Assembly: GCA_963828385.1 (NCBI GenBank)
Contig: CAWHEF010000002.1
Location: 744,001-808,000, forward strand
DNA from: Bog-756 sp963828385
GTDB lineage: Bacteria > Actinomycetota > Acidimicrobiia > Acidimicrobiales > RAAP-2
DNA: 64,000 nucleotides
Direction: 5' to 3'
Below the pieces are notes generated by a model. The model saw only the letters and a list, made by a program, of their open reading frames with translations. It ran no database searches and had not been told where the DNA came from. A program made the position numbers and the translations under genes. Each line of letters starts with the position of its first letter. Position 1 is the first letter of the stretch. Below are positions 10,322 to 20,021 of the stretch, piece by piece.

Positions 10322-11404
10322 TCAGTCGTCGACGGCGGCGCCGGCGGCGATGGCGCCTTCGATCGAGCGGTCGGCGTCGAAGCTCTCGGCGACCTTCTCG
10401 TCCTCGGCCATCACCTCGTCGAGGTCGGTCGACTCGTAGCCGATGACGCCCATGTCGGCGAAGGTCTTGCGCATCTTCGGCCCCCACAGCCCGATGTCCT
10501 TCAGGGTGGGCACGATCCTGGTGAACAGGAGGCCGCGGAAGATGAGCTGGGACTCGCTGTTCTTGACGAAGTCGATGCACGAGCTCAGGGTCATAGCCCA
10601 GGCGCTGCCACAGCTCTTCGGCGAGGAAGCGGTCGCGCATCCGGTAACAGGCGTCGGCGCAGAACTCCTCGCGTTCGTTCCTCTCGGCCTGAGTGAGCTG
10701 AGGGTAGTAGTCACGGAGGGCCAAACGGCCGAACATGACGTGTCGAGCCTCGTCCTGCATCACGTAGGCGTTGACCGCCCTACCCAGCGGATCGCCGGCG
10801 TTGTTGCGGATGAGGCCGAAGGCGGCGAGCGCCAGGCCCTCGATCAGGATCTGCATGCCCAGATAGGTCATGTCCCATCGGGAGTCGGTGAGCACGTCGT
10901 CGAGGAGCGACTGGAGGTTCTCGTTGATCGGATAGGCGATCTCGATCTTGTCGAGGTAGCGCGAGTACGTCTCGACGTGGCGGGCCTCGTCCATCACCTG
11001 GGTGGCGGCGTAGTACTTGGAGTCGATGTCGAGGCACGGTCTGGACGATCTTGGCCGTGCAGATGAGCGCGCCCTGCTCGCCGTGGAGGAATTGGCTGAA
11101 CTGCCAGGCCACGGCGTGACGGCGCACCTGGCCCCGCTCCTCGGCGTTGAGCCGGTCCCACACCGGCGACCCGAAGATCGGGATCAGCTCGTCGGGGAGC
11201 TGCAGGGGGTTCTCGGGATCGGGCTCGTGGTACCAGTCGATCCGCTCCGCCGCGTCCCACTGCTTCCTCTTGCCCTTGTCGTAGAGCGTGATCAGCTTCT
11301 GCCTGCCCGTCGTCGTAGTCCCAGGTGAACCTGGCGGTCCCGGTCTTGTCGCCCGTCTGCCATCCGGTCTTCTCCACCGGCAGCTGGTACACCTTGGTCG
11401 TCAT
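10322..11404 (-). CDS. Ferritin-like diiron protein (three frameshifts)
   Basis: Joining four overlapping frames gives about 359 residues from ATG 11404 (MTTKVYQLPVEKTGWQTGDK). Two E-x-x-H type ligand motifs, MDEARHVETY and QDEARHVMFG, mark a four-helix diiron protein of the ferritin-like/AurF-related group common in actinobacteria; substrate unknown. Shifts lie at about 11306-11308 (extra C in CCC), 11031 (extra base) and 10586 (extra base). The total of 1083 nt is 1080 plus three. After correction the reading is smooth, for example DDGRQKLITLYDKGKRKQWD and VPDIDSKYYAATQVMDEAR. All three shifts are insertions, which suggests sequence error, but a true pseudogene cannot be excluded. Confidence 0.75.
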
Positions 11405-11552
11405 GCCGAACCTCCCCTGTGCGCGGCCGCGACCAGTCTGGGGGAGGGGCCCGGTGGTGTCAATGCCGGCCGGAGGCACCTGCCTGCCACCTGCCTGGCA
11501 GATGCCTCTGTCCTGTCAGATGGCCGGGCCGGTCCCGTGCGAGGTCGCTCGA

Positions 11553-13511
11553 TCAGCCCGGGGCGCTGACGTTGTCGGCGGTGGAGTCGGACTGGCGGAC
11601 CCAGGTGGCGTACATCTCGGCGTAGAGACCGCCCCGGTCGAGCAGCTCGGCATGGGCCCCGACCTCGGCGATCCTCCCGTCGTGGACCACCACGATGCGA
11701 TCGGCGCGCATGGCCGTGGACAGCCGGTGGGCGATGAGGACGGCCGTTCGGTTCTCCAGCAGCACGTCCAGGGCCCCCTCGATCTTGGTCTCGGACTGGA
11801 GGTCGAGGTTCGAGGTGGCCTCGTCGAGCACCAGCACCCGCGGGTGGGCCAGGAAGGCACGGGCCAGTGCGATCAGCTGGCGCTCGCCTGACGACAGGGT
11901 CTGGCCCCGCTCGTGGACCACGGTGTCGAGCCCGTCGGGCATCCGGTCGATGACGTCCCCTAGGCCGACTCGGTCGACCGCCTGGCGGACGGACCCGTCC
12001 GGAGCGCTCGGGTCGGCGAAGGCGATGTTGTCCCCGATGGTCCCGGCGAACAGGAACGGTTCCTGGGGCACCACCCCGAGCTGGCTGCGGAGCGAGTGCA
12101 TCGTCACAGTCCGCAGGTCGTGCCCGTCGATCAGGACCCGGCCTCCGGTGGGATCGTAGAAACGGGTGACCAGCTTCGCCATGGTCGACTTTCCGGCGCC
12201 GGTGGCGCCGACGAACGCCACCGTCTCCCCGGGCGTGATGGTGAGGTCGATCCCCTCCAAGACGAGGCGGACCGGGTCGTACCCGAAGGACACGTCGTCG
12301 AAGACGATCTCCCCGCCGATGGGAGGGAGCTCGACGGCGTTCGGGGCCTCCTTCACCTCGGGCTCGGTGTCGATGAGGTCCCGCAGCTTCAAGACCGAGG
12401 CCTGTCCCTGCTGGAACGTGTTGTACTGCTGGACGAGGAGCTGGATGGGCTGGAAGAACCGGTTGAGATAGAGGAAGAAGGCCACGAGCGCCCCGATGGA
12501 CAGGCTGTGGTCGACCACCATCGTCCCACCGATGGCCAGCAGGACGGCCTGGCCGAGGACACCGAGCAACTGGGTCCCCGGACCGTAGACGGCGTTGATG
12601 TGGGCTGTGAAGTTGTTGGCCTCGCGGTAGTCGCCGACGACGTTGCGGTGGTGGATGACGTTCTGGCGCTGCCGGTTGTGGGCGGTGACGATCCGCACCC
12701 CGTGCAGGCTCTCGGAGAGGTCGGCCAACACGTTGGCGATTCCGTCCCGCACGCCTTCGTACCCTCGCTCGGAAGCCCGCTTGAACCAGACCGACGCGGC
12801 CACGAGGGCGGGCACGATGAGGAACACGGTGATGGCGGCCAGGCGGACGTCCGTCGTGAACAGGATGACCACGATGACGATCATGGTCAACGCCTGGATG
12901 GCGAGCTGGGACAGGCCGTCCTGAAGGAGCTGCTGCAGGTTCTCGATGTCGCTCGTCATCCTGGACATGACCACGCCGGCCTTCTCCTCGGTGAAGAAGC
13001 CGAGCGACAGTCGCTGCAGGTGGGCGAAGACCTTGACCCGCAGGTCGTTCATGACCCAGGCGGCGAGCCTTCCCGTCACCCGGACCTGGAACCGCTGGGC
13101 CAGGGACGTCACGACGACGAACACCAGATAGGCGCCGGCGATCGCCGCCACCAGACCGAAGTCGGTGTGACCGGGGACCATCCCCCGGTCGATGGCGATC
13201 TCGGTCAGCTTCGGCCCGGTCTGCGAGGCGATGGCGATCACCACGACCAGGACGCCGGCCAGGCTCAACATGGTGGGGTACTTGGTCAGGAGTCGCCAGA
13301 GCGTGAGGCGCTTCAGGTCGGCTTCCGACCCGTTCTGCTCGAAGGCGATGTCGGGCTTGACGTGTTCGGGCTCGGTGGCGAGCAGCCGGTCGACGCCCGT
13401 CTGGAGCTCGGTGGGGATCCCGGCGAAGGGGAGGCCGGGGGCGGCAGGGCGTCCGAAGCCTCCGGGAGTGCCGCCCCCGCCCCCGCCACCCATGCCGGCG
13501 CCCCAGGTCAC
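11553..13511 (-). CDS. ABC exporter half-transporter with consensus ATPase site (second subunit)
   Basis: This 652-residue protein has a Gly/Pro-rich N-terminal tail, a six-helix exporter domain (about residues 80-370) and an ATP-binding domain with Walker A GATGAGKSTMAK, signature LSSGERQ and Walker B VLVLDEATSNLD. The signature deviates from LSGGQ, while the catalytic Glu after Walker B is present. Its partner upstream shows the opposite pattern, so the two form a heterodimeric exporter of the MDR/lipid-exporter type. The GTG start at 13511 overlaps the partner's stop by 4 bp (GTGA). The substrate is unknown; the MarR gene at the head of the operon suggests drug or metabolite efflux. Confidence 0.9.
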   Translation of the reverse strand: MTWGAGMGGGGGGGTPGGFGRPAAPGLPFAGIPTELQTGVDRLLATEPEHVKPDIAFEQNGSEADLKRLTLWRLLTKYPTMLSLAGVLVVVIAIASQTGPKLTEIAIDRGMVPGHTDFGLVAAIAGAYLVFVVVTSLAQRFQVRVTGRLAAWVMNDLRVKVFAHLQRLSLGFFTEEKAGVVMSRMTSDIENLQQLLQDGLSQLAIQALTMIVIVVILFTTDVRLAAITVFLIVPALVAASVWFKRASERGYEGVRDGIANVLADLSESLHGVRIVTAHNRQRQNVIHHRNVVGDYREANNFTAHINAVYGPGTQLLGVLGQAVLLAIGGTMVVDHSLSIGALVAFFLYLNRFFQPIQLLVQQYNTFQQGQASVLKLRDLIDTEPEVKEAPNAVELPPIGGEIVFDDVSFGYDPVRLVLEGIDLTITPGETVAFVGATGAGKSTMAKLVTRFYDPTGGRVLIDGHDLRTVTMHSLRSQLGVVPQEPFLFAGTIGDNIAFADPSAPDGSVRQAVDRVGLGDVIDRMPDGLDTVVHERGQTLSSGERQLIALARAFLAHPRVLVLDEATSNLDLQSETKIEGALDVLLENRTAVLIAHRLSTAMRADRIVVVHDGRIAEVGAHAELLDRGGLYAEMYATWVRQSDSTADNVSAPG

Positions 13512-15457
13512 GGCGTGCTCCGTTCCCGGACGGCGCCGAGCAGGTCGGCGAGCACGTGGGTGTCCGGCTCGCCGTCGTCCGCCCCGTCCGACTCGACCTC
13601 CTCCGTCTCGCGCTCGAACTCAGCCGCCTGGGCCAACACCTCGGCGTAGAGGGGCGTGGTCTCGAGCAGCTCGGCGTGGGTGCCGTCGGCCACGATCCTC
13701 TGGTGGTCGAGGAGGAGGACCCGGTCGGCCAGGGAGATGGTCGATAGCCGGTGGGCGATGATGAGGGTCGTCCGCCCCTCCATCAGCGCCGTCAAACCGG
13801 CGTGGATCTGCTGCTCGACCTTGACGTCGATGGCACTGGTGGCGTCGTCGAAGACGAGGATGGGCGGATTGACGAGCAGCGTCCGGGCGATGGCGATCCG
13901 CTGGCGCTGGCCACCCGAAAGTGTGTAGCCCCGCTCGCCGACCACGGTCTCATAGCCCTCCGACAGGTGGGAGATGAACTCGTGGGCACCAGCTGCCCTG
14001 GCCGCCTCGACCACCTCGTCGAGACCGGCCGAGGGTCGGCCGTAGGCGATGTTGTCCCGCACCGACACCGAGAACAGGAACGGCTCGTCGAGGACGACCC
14101 CGACGTTCGCTCGCAGGCTGGCGAGGGTCAGGTCCCTCACGTCATGCCCGTCGATCTCGACGGAGCCGTGCTTCACGTCGTAGAAGCGGTTGAGCAACCG
14201 GGCGACGGTCGACTTCCCGCCGCCGGTCCGTCCCACGATGGCCACGGTCTCGCCGGGCGCCACGTGGAAGTCCAGGTCGGCGAGGACCAGGCGCTCGGCA
14301 TCGGCGTTGTAGGCGAAGTCGACGTGACGGAACTGGACCTCTCCCCTGCAGTCGACGAGGTCGACCGCCCCCGGACGGTCGGTGACCGTCGGCTGCTCGT
14401 CGATGATCTCGTAGATGCGCTCGGCCGAGGCCGCCGCCCGCTGGCCCATCATGATGAGCATCCCGAGCATCATGAACGGGGCTTGCAGCATCAGGAGGTA
14501 GGCATTGAAGGCCAGGATGGCGCCGATCCCGAGGGTGCCCTGGATGACCATGTAGCCGCCGAAGAGAAGCACGAGGGCCAGCCCGAACTGGGGGAGGCTC
14601 TGGACGAGGGGGGTGAACCGGGCCCGGAGGTCGGCGTCTTTGATGTACCCCCACTGGACCCGGTCGGCCGCGCCGGCCAGCGCCCGGAGCTGCTGCTGCT
14701 CGGCGGCGAAGGACTTGACCACCCGCACCCCGTTGACGTTCTCGTCGACGATGGTGGCGACGTCGGCCAACCGGGATTGGATCAGCCACGACACCGGGAA
14801 CATCGACTTCCTCATCCGGACACCGACGACGTAGACGAAGGGCATGGTGACCATGGCCACGAGGGCCAGGGGCACGTTGATCGAAAGCATGAAGATGAAC
14901 GCCACGACGGCGATCGAGCACTGCACGAGGATCATGGGTGCGAAGGTCATGTACATCTGGACCGAGCGGATGTCCGAATTGGCCCGGGAGATGAGCTGCC
15001 CCGACTGGACCCGGTCGTAGAACGAGAACGACATCCTGGTCAGGTGCTCGTAGATGATGTTCCGCAGGTCGTACTCGATGTCGTAGGCGGTCTCGAACAG
15101 GAACCGCCGGGAGATGTAGCCGGACACCGCCCCGAGGAGTCCGAGGCCCACGATCCACCAGACGTAGTGACTGAGCGGCACCGAGTGCTTCACGATGGAG
15201 TTGTCGATCGCCTTGTTCAACAGGTTCGGGATCTGCACCTGGAGGACGAGACCGAGGAACGAGAGCCCGAGGGCGGTGAGGAAGACCCCCTTGTGCGCCT
15301 TCATGATGGGGAACGCCCGCCGGAGCCACGAGAGCGACCGGTCGGGGTCGATCATGGCCGGAGGTGCCTCGTTGCGGGCCACCTCGGCCATGGGGACGAA
15401 GTCGCTCGTCTGCTCGGCGGGACCGAGACGGCGGGAGCGCAGCCGTGGCGGCCTCAC
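13508..15457 (-). CDS. ABC exporter half-transporter with degenerate ATPase site (first subunit)
   Basis: This 649-residue half-transporter has six membrane helices (about residues 50-350) and an ATP-binding domain with Walker A GRTGGGKSTVAR, a perfect signature LSGGQRQRIAIAR and Walker B ILVFDDATSAID. Asp replaces the catalytic Glu after Walker B, so the site it forms with the partner's odd LSSGE signature should hydrolyse ATP poorly. That is the normal asymmetry of heterodimeric exporters such as TM287/288. Start GTG 15457 overlaps the MarR stop (GTGA), and its own stop overlaps the next gene, so all three are one operon. Confidence 0.9.
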   Translation of the reverse strand: MRPPRLRSRRLGPAEQTSDFVPMAEVARNEAPPAMIDPDRSLSWLRRAFPIMKAHKGVFLTALGLSFLGLVLQVQIPNLLNKAIDNSIVKHSVPLSHYVWWIVGLGLLGAVSGYISRRFLFETAYDIEYDLRNIIYEHLTRMSFSFYDRVQSGQLISRANSDIRSVQMYMTFAPMILVQCSIAVVAFIFMLSINVPLALVAMVTMPFVYVVGVRMRKSMFPVSWLIQSRLADVATIVDENVNGVRVVKSFAAEQQQLRALAGAADRVQWGYIKDADLRARFTPLVQSLPQFGLALVLLFGGYMVIQGTLGIGAILAFNAYLLMLQAPFMMLGMLIMMGQRAAASAERIYEIIDEQPTVTDRPGAVDLVDCRGEVQFRHVDFAYNADAERLVLADLDFHVAPGETVAIVGRTGGGKSTVARLLNRFYDVKHGSVEIDGHDVRDLTLASLRANVGVVLDEPFLFSVSVRDNIAYGRPSAGLDEVVEAARAAGAHEFISHLSEGYETVVGERGYTLSGGQRQRIAIARTLLVNPPILVFDDATSAIDVKVEQQIHAGLTALMEGRTTLIIAHRLSTISLADRVLLLDHQRIVADGTHAELLETTPLYAEVLAQAAEFERETEEVESDGADDGEPDTHVLADLLGAVRERSTP

Positions 15458-15930
15458 CGGCTCATCCTTTGGTGCCGGTAGGCGCTGAACGCCTCGCGCC
15501 AGGCGGCCAGGCCGTCGTAGGCGCGCACGATGTCGTCCGGTCGGTCCAGAGCGGCGGTGATCTCGCCCAACCGGGCGGCCACGGCCCGGTCGGCGGCAGC
15601 GAGGCTCTGGCGTCCGGCGGCGGTCAGGACGTGGTCGACCCGTCGCCGGTCCCCGGCCACGGTGCGGCGTTCGACCAGTCCCCGCTGGACCAGCCCGTCG
15701 ACGATCGCCGTGACGCTCGGGGGCCGGACGGCCAGTCGCTGGGCCAGGTCGGAGGAGATGGCCGACTGTTCGTCGAGCAGACCGAGCACCCGGTACTGGG
15801 ATGCCGACAGGTCGACAGCAGCCAGGGCGATGTCGACCTGCTTGCCGACCCAGGCCGCGGCGCGGCCCAGTGTGCGGCTCTGCTTTGACGGTCCTGCCTC
15901 GATGGACCTGTGGGTCGTTCCGTGCGCCAC
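15454..15930 (-). CDS. MarR-family transcriptional regulator of the ABC exporter operon
   Basis: The protein (about 158 residues) is a winged-helix MarR regulator: VDLSASQYRVLGLLDEQ, RLAVRPPSVTAIVDGLVQRG (recognition helix region) and the wing VERRTVAGDRRRVDHVLT. It heads an operon with the two exporter subunits and probably represses it until a ligand binds. I chose GTG 15930 because a perfect ATAGTT/AACTAT operator-like inverted repeat ends immediately before it. The longer ATG start at 15981 would put this AT-rich operator inside the coding sequence. No ribosome binding site precedes GTG 15930, so the message may be leaderless. Confidence 0.82.
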   Translation of the reverse strand: MAHGTTHRSIEAGPSKQSRTLGRAAAWVGKQVDIALAAVDLSASQYRVLGLLDEQSAISSDLAQRLAVRPPSVTAIVDGLVQRGLVERRTVAGDRRRVDHVLTAAGRQSLAAADRAVAARLGEITAALDRPDDIVRAYDGLAAWREAFSAYRHQRMSR

Positions 15931-15951
15931 ATAGTTAGAGTATCGAACTAT
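15931..15951. promoter_or_regulatory. Probable MarR operator (ATAGTT-N9-AACTAT)
   Basis: A 21-bp AT-rich interrupted palindrome with perfect 6-bp arms stands in otherwise GC-rich DNA directly in front of the MarR/ABC operon. Position, size and AT content fit autoregulation by a MarR dimer. Binding is inferred, not shown. Confidence 0.6.
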
Positions 15952-16050
15952 TAGCCGGATCGAGACACACGGGGACGGCATGTGTCATTGGCATCGGTCC
16001 GTCTGGGCCGGGAGTCCACGCGGCACGATCGCGTCCACCCCCCGGTCCCG

Positions 16051-17496
16051 CTAGGAGACGAGGCCGGCGGTGCTGAGGTTCAGCCCGTCGGCGCTCTTCG
16101 AGCGGTGGACGACCTGGACCTCGCTGAACTCGGCCAGGCCCCAGGGCCCGTTCTCCACGCCGATGCCGCTCCACTTGAAGCCGCCGAAGGGCTGCTCGGG
16201 CCCGAGGGCGAGATGGGTGTTGACCCAGGCGGTGCCGCATTCGAGCCGGCGGGCGATCTCACTCGCCCGGTCGACGTCGCTGCCCCAGACCGAGCCGGAG
16301 AGACCGAAGTGCGTGGCGTTGGCCCGATCGACGGCGTCATCGACGTCGCGATAGGCGATGACCGGGAGGGCCGGCCCGAACTGCTCCTCGTCGACGATCC
16401 GCGTCCCGTCGGTGATGTCCGAGAGGATCGTCGGCCGGAAGAAGTACCCCGGGCCCTCCTCGGGGCCGCCGCCGGTCACCGCCGTGGCTCCGTGCTCGAG
16501 GGCGTCGGCCACCAGCTCGCCCACGCGTTCGTACTGGGGTCGGTTGTTGATGGGGCCGAGCTTCGTGTCCGGGTCGGACCCGTCTCCCACGCGGACGGCG
16601 GCGGCCCGGGTGGCGAGCCCCTCGACCACGTCCTCGTAGATCGTTTCGGGCACGTAGACCCGCTTGATCGCCGAGCACACCTGCCCGTTGTTGTTGAAGG
16701 CGCCGGCGAAGACGGCCCGGGCCACCACGTCGGGATCGACGTCGTCGAGGATGATGGCCGGATCGTTGCCCCCGAGCTCGAGGGTGAGGCGCTTGAGGTC
16801 GGGGGCGGCCGAGATGGCAACCTTCTTCCCCGTCTCGACCGATCCGGTGAAGCTGATCTTGCGGGCCAGGGGATGGCCGGTCATGAGGGCGCCGAGTTCG
16901 TCGTCTCCGCTCACCACGTTGAGGACACCGGGCGGCATGGCTTGGCGCAGGATCTCGGCCACCTTGAGGCTGGACAGGGGGGTGAACGGGGAGGGCTTGA
17001 GGACCACCGTGTTGCCGGCCAAGAGGGCGGGAGCGATCTTCCAGAAGGCCAGGGTCAGCGGGAAGTTCCACGGGGTGATGGCGGCCACCACGCCGATCGG
17101 CCGACGAACAACCTCGACGGTGGCGTCGGCGTCGTCCCGGATCACCTGGGACGGCGTCTCGAGCTCGGCGAAGTACCGGCACCAGATGGCGGATGCCACC
17201 ACCTCGATGGAGGCGTCGCCGAGCGGCTTGCCCTGCTCGGCGGTGAGGATGGGCGCCAGCTCGCCGGAAGCGCCGAGCAGCGCGTCGGCCATCTGCTCGA
17301 GGGTCGAGCGCCGGGTTGACTCGTCGAGCTTCCAGTCGCGTTGGGCTTTGGCGGCGGCGTCGAACGCCGCGTCGAGCTGGGACTCGGTGCACCGGGGCGC
17401 CTCGGCGAACACCTCTCCGGTCGCCGGGTTGACGACCCCGAAGGTGTCCTCGGCGACAGGCGCCTCGCCGGCGATGGTCATGGCGTACTCGGGCAT
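16051..17496 (-). CDS. NAD(P)-dependent aldehyde dehydrogenase
   Basis: The 481-residue product is a full-length ALDH-superfamily enzyme oxidising an aldehyde to its acid. Visible are the cofactor motifs ITPWNFPLTLAFWKIAPALL and KPSPFTPLSSLK, FTGSVETGK, the general base Glu in LELGGNDP and the catalytic Cys in NNNGQVCSA. The C-terminal GPEQPFGGFKWSGIG closes the active site. The sequence resembles the aldehyde/succinate-semialdehyde branch, but substrate cannot be read from it. It is a single gene between the MarR operon (divergent) and the MMPL gene (same strand, 100 bp away), so context does not help with the substrate. Confidence 0.9.
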   Translation of the reverse strand: MPEYAMTIAGEAPVAEDTFGVVNPATGEVFAEAPRCTESQLDAAFDAAAKAQRDWKLDESTRRSTLEQMADALLGASGELAPILTAEQGKPLGDASIEVVASAIWCRYFAELETPSQVIRDDADATVEVVRRPIGVVAAITPWNFPLTLAFWKIAPALLAGNTVVLKPSPFTPLSSLKVAEILRQAMPPGVLNVVSGDDELGALMTGHPLARKISFTGSVETGKKVAISAAPDLKRLTLELGGNDPAIILDDVDPDVVARAVFAGAFNNNGQVCSAIKRVYVPETIYEDVVEGLATRAAAVRVGDGSDPDTKLGPINNRPQYERVGELVADALEHGATAVTGGGPEEGPGYFFRPTILSDITDGTRIVDEEQFGPALPVIAYRDVDDAVDRANATHFGLSGSVWGSDVDRASEIARRLECGTAWVNTHLALGPEQPFGGFKWSGIGVENGPWGLAEFSEVQVVHRSKSADGLNLSTAGLVS

Positions 17497-17596
17497 GTGG
17501 TCCCCCTTGGTCGTCTCGGATCGAGCCTATCCACCGCCCCGAAACCGTGGATCGTCCCGTCCGCCTGACGTGGTCGCTCGGTGCGGAGCCCGGGAC

Positions 17597-19828
17597 TCAG
17601 ACCGGGACCGGCTCGTGGTCCGGTTCCTCGGTCCCACCGCCCACCGCACCGGCGGCGAGGTCTGGCGGGAGCTCGGGATCGACCGACACGTGGGGAAGGA
17701 TCCGATCGAGCCACGTCGGGAACCACCAGTTGGCCTTGCCCAGGAGCAGCATGATCGCCGGCACGATGGCCATGCGGATGAACACGGCGTCCATGAAGAT
17801 GCCACCCGCCAGTCCCAGTCCGAACTCCTTGATCACCCGTTCGCCTCCGAGGATGAACGAACCGAACACGAGGATCATGATGAGGGCGGCGGCGGTGATG
17901 GTCTTGCCCGTGGCGGCCAGTCCCTTCCGCACGGCTTCGCGGTTGTCCTTGCCCGACGCCAGCCATTCCTCGTGGATGCGGGTGATGAGGAAGACCTCGT
18001 AGTCCATCGACAGGCCGAAGAGGATCGAGAAGAGCATCACGGGCAGGAACGACTCGATGGGACCGGCCCGGTTCACCTGGAAGGCGGACCCGGCCCAGCC
18101 CCACTGGAACACGGCGACCAGGATGCCGAACGCCGCCCCGATGGAGAGGATGTTCATGATCGCCGCCGTCAGCGGGATGACGAGGCTGCGGAACACGATG
18201 GCGAGCAGCAAGAAGGAGAGCACGACGACCAGCCCCACGAACAGGGGGAGCTTGGACGACAGCACCTTGGAGAAGTCGGCGAAGATGGCGGTGTTCCCTC
18301 CGACGTAGATGTGGACGCCGGTGCCGGCCACCGCGGCGGGGATGGTCGAGCTCCGCAAGTGGTTGATGAGGTCGTCGGTCGCCGCCGCCTGCGGCGACGA
18401 GCCCGGGTACACCACGATGAGCGAGACCTGGGTGCCGTTCTTCGGGGGCAGGTTGACGGGGGGCGCCACCCCGGCCACGTTCCCCTGGCGCTTGATCGTC
18501 TGTTCGAGACGGCTGAGGGTCGGCTGGTCGGCTGTTCCCTGGCTCTGGGCGACGAGCTGGAGCGGACCGTTGAACCCGGGTCCGAACCCCTGGGCCAGCA
18601 AGTCGTAGGCCTGGCGGGTCGTCGTCCCCGACGGATCGTTGCCCTGGTCGGACGAGCCCAGACGGAGGGAGAAGAACGGCAGGGCCACCAGCACGATGAT
18701 GATCAGCGCCACGAGCGCCGGAACCACCGGTCGCCGCTGGACGAACCCCGCCCACCTCGACCAGAAGGTAGTGGTGCCGGTCCCGACCACTCGGGGACCG
18801 TCTTTTGCCAGTGACCGCTTCTGCTTGCGGCTGAGCACCCGGGGCCCGATGAACCCGAGCAGCGCCGGCAGCAGGGTGAGGGCGGCGATCATGGTGAACA
18901 GGACGCCGATAGCCGCCCCGACCGCCAATCCGTAGAGGAACGTGACCCCGAGGGCGAACATCCCGAGCAGGGCGATGCAGACGATGATGCCGGCGAACAG
19001 CACGGCGCGTCCCGAGGTGTTCACGGCGTTGACGATGGACGACTCGACGTCGTTCCCGGCGATGAGCCCCTGGCGGTGCCGGGTGACGATGAACAAGGCA
19101 TAGTCCACCCCCACCCCGAGGCCGATCAGGAGGGTGAGCTCGGCGGTGAACTGGGGCATCTTCAAGAGATGGCTCAGCAGCCCGATGAGGCCGATGGCGG
19201 TGCCCAGTGAGGCCATGGCCGAGAGCAGGGGCAGGGCCATGGCGAACACCGAACCGAACACCAGCAGCAGCACGACGCCGGCGAGGATGATCCCGAGACC
19301 GCTGCCCCCGAACGACACCTTGTTGGCGTTCTCGGCCACCTGTCCGGCCACGGCTACCTGGAGGTGCGGACCGGACTCGGACTTGGCGGTGTTGACGAAC
19401 CTCTGTGACAACGGCGTCGAGATGTTCTGGGCCAGCTCGCTGAAGGTCACAGCGGCGAACGCCGTCCGGCCGTCCTTGCTGATCTGGGCGGCGCCCGTCG
19501 GGCCGAACGGGCTGGCGACCGTCGTCACGTGGGGCACTGTTGCCACCTTGGACAGGGTCCGCTCGATGGCCGCCCGCACCGGCGGATCGGTGATGGGTGT
19601 TCCGCCCGTCGTGTGGAAGACGATCTGCTCCCGGTCACCGGCCACGCTCGGTGCCGCGCTCTTCAGCAAGTTGAGCGCCTGGGTCGACTCGGTGTGGGGC
19701 AGGTCGAAGTTGTTGGAGTAGGCGGTGCCCACCGAATTGGACAGCCCGAGCATCACCACGAGCGCGGCAACCCAGGCAAGGACGACGATGAGACGGTGGC
19801 GGACGCACCAGGAGGCAAGCGCCTTCAT
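17597..19828 (-). CDS. MMPL/RND-superfamily transporter
   Basis: This 743-residue membrane protein has the twelve-helix MMPL architecture: one helix at about 11-30, a large periplasmic loop, five helices, then a second loop and five more. The paired proton-relay motifs are GLGVGVDYALFIVTRH in the first half and LFGLSMDYEVFLITRIHEEW in the second. MMPL proteins export lipids or other hydrophobic compounds using the proton gradient. I start it at ATG 19828 (MKALASWCVRHR), because the membrane signal begins there and the upstream extension is Pro/Arg-rich and non-conserved. It stands alone, with the phosphatase gene divergent. Confidence 0.88.
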   Translation of the reverse strand: MKALASWCVRHRLIVVLAWVAALVVMLGLSNSVGTAYSNNFDLPHTESTQALNLLKSAAPSVAGDREQIVFHTTGGTPITDPPVRAAIERTLSKVATVPHVTTVASPFGPTGAAQISKDGRTAFAAVTFSELAQNISTPLSQRFVNTAKSESGPHLQVAVAGQVAENANKVSFGGSGLGIILAGVVLLLVFGSVFAMALPLLSAMASLGTAIGLIGLLSHLLKMPQFTAELTLLIGLGVGVDYALFIVTRHRQGLIAGNDVESSIVNAVNTSGRAVLFAGIIVCIALLGMFALGVTFLYGLAVGAAIGVLFTMIAALTLLPALLGFIGPRVLSRKQKRSLAKDGPRVVGTGTTTFWSRWAGFVQRRPVVPALVALIIIVLVALPFFSLRLGSSDQGNDPSGTTTRQAYDLLAQGFGPGFNGPLQLVAQSQGTADQPTLSRLEQTIKRQGNVAGVAPPVNLPPKNGTQVSLIVVYPGSSPQAAATDDLINHLRSSTIPAAVAGTGVHIYVGGNTAIFADFSKVLSSKLPLFVGLVVVLSFLLLAIVFRSLVIPLTAAIMNILSIGAAFGILVAVFQWGWAGSAFQVNRAGPIESFLPVMLFSILFGLSMDYEVFLITRIHEEWLASGKDNREAVRKGLAATGKTITAAALIMILVFGSFILGGERVIKEFGLGLAGGIFMDAVFIRMAIVPAIMLLLGKANWWFPTWLDRILPHVSVDPELPPDLAAGAVGGGTEEPDHEPVPV

Positions 19829-20021
19829 GTCTTTGGGGACTCCTCGAACAGGCTGGGGGGTGGCCGCTCCAACCGCCACCCGGTATGTCCGAGATGGCCG
19901 CGGTGGGGGGAGCGGGCGTCCATTCTCGCCGATCACCCGGCCCGAGGGAAATCAGGTCGAGCTCCGACCTTGCCCCCACCTCGTCCGGTCGGCGACAAGG
20001 TCGGCGACCACATCGGCGACA

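Noticed and set aside
12096..13649. 517-codon plus-strand frame opposite the ABC exporter gene
   Set aside because: Its product is His/Asp/Gly-rich without any domain; it is the antisense reading of a well-conserved transporter, a normal effect of very high GC.
13751..15481. 576-codon plus-strand frame opposite the first ABC subunit
   Set aside because: Same reason: low-complexity antisense product (runs of H, D, E, G), no start signals, real gene on the other strand.
16664..18814. 716-codon plus-strand frame across the aldehyde dehydrogenase and MMPL genes
   Set aside because: Spans the ends of two conserved genes on the opposite strand and has no recognisable domain.
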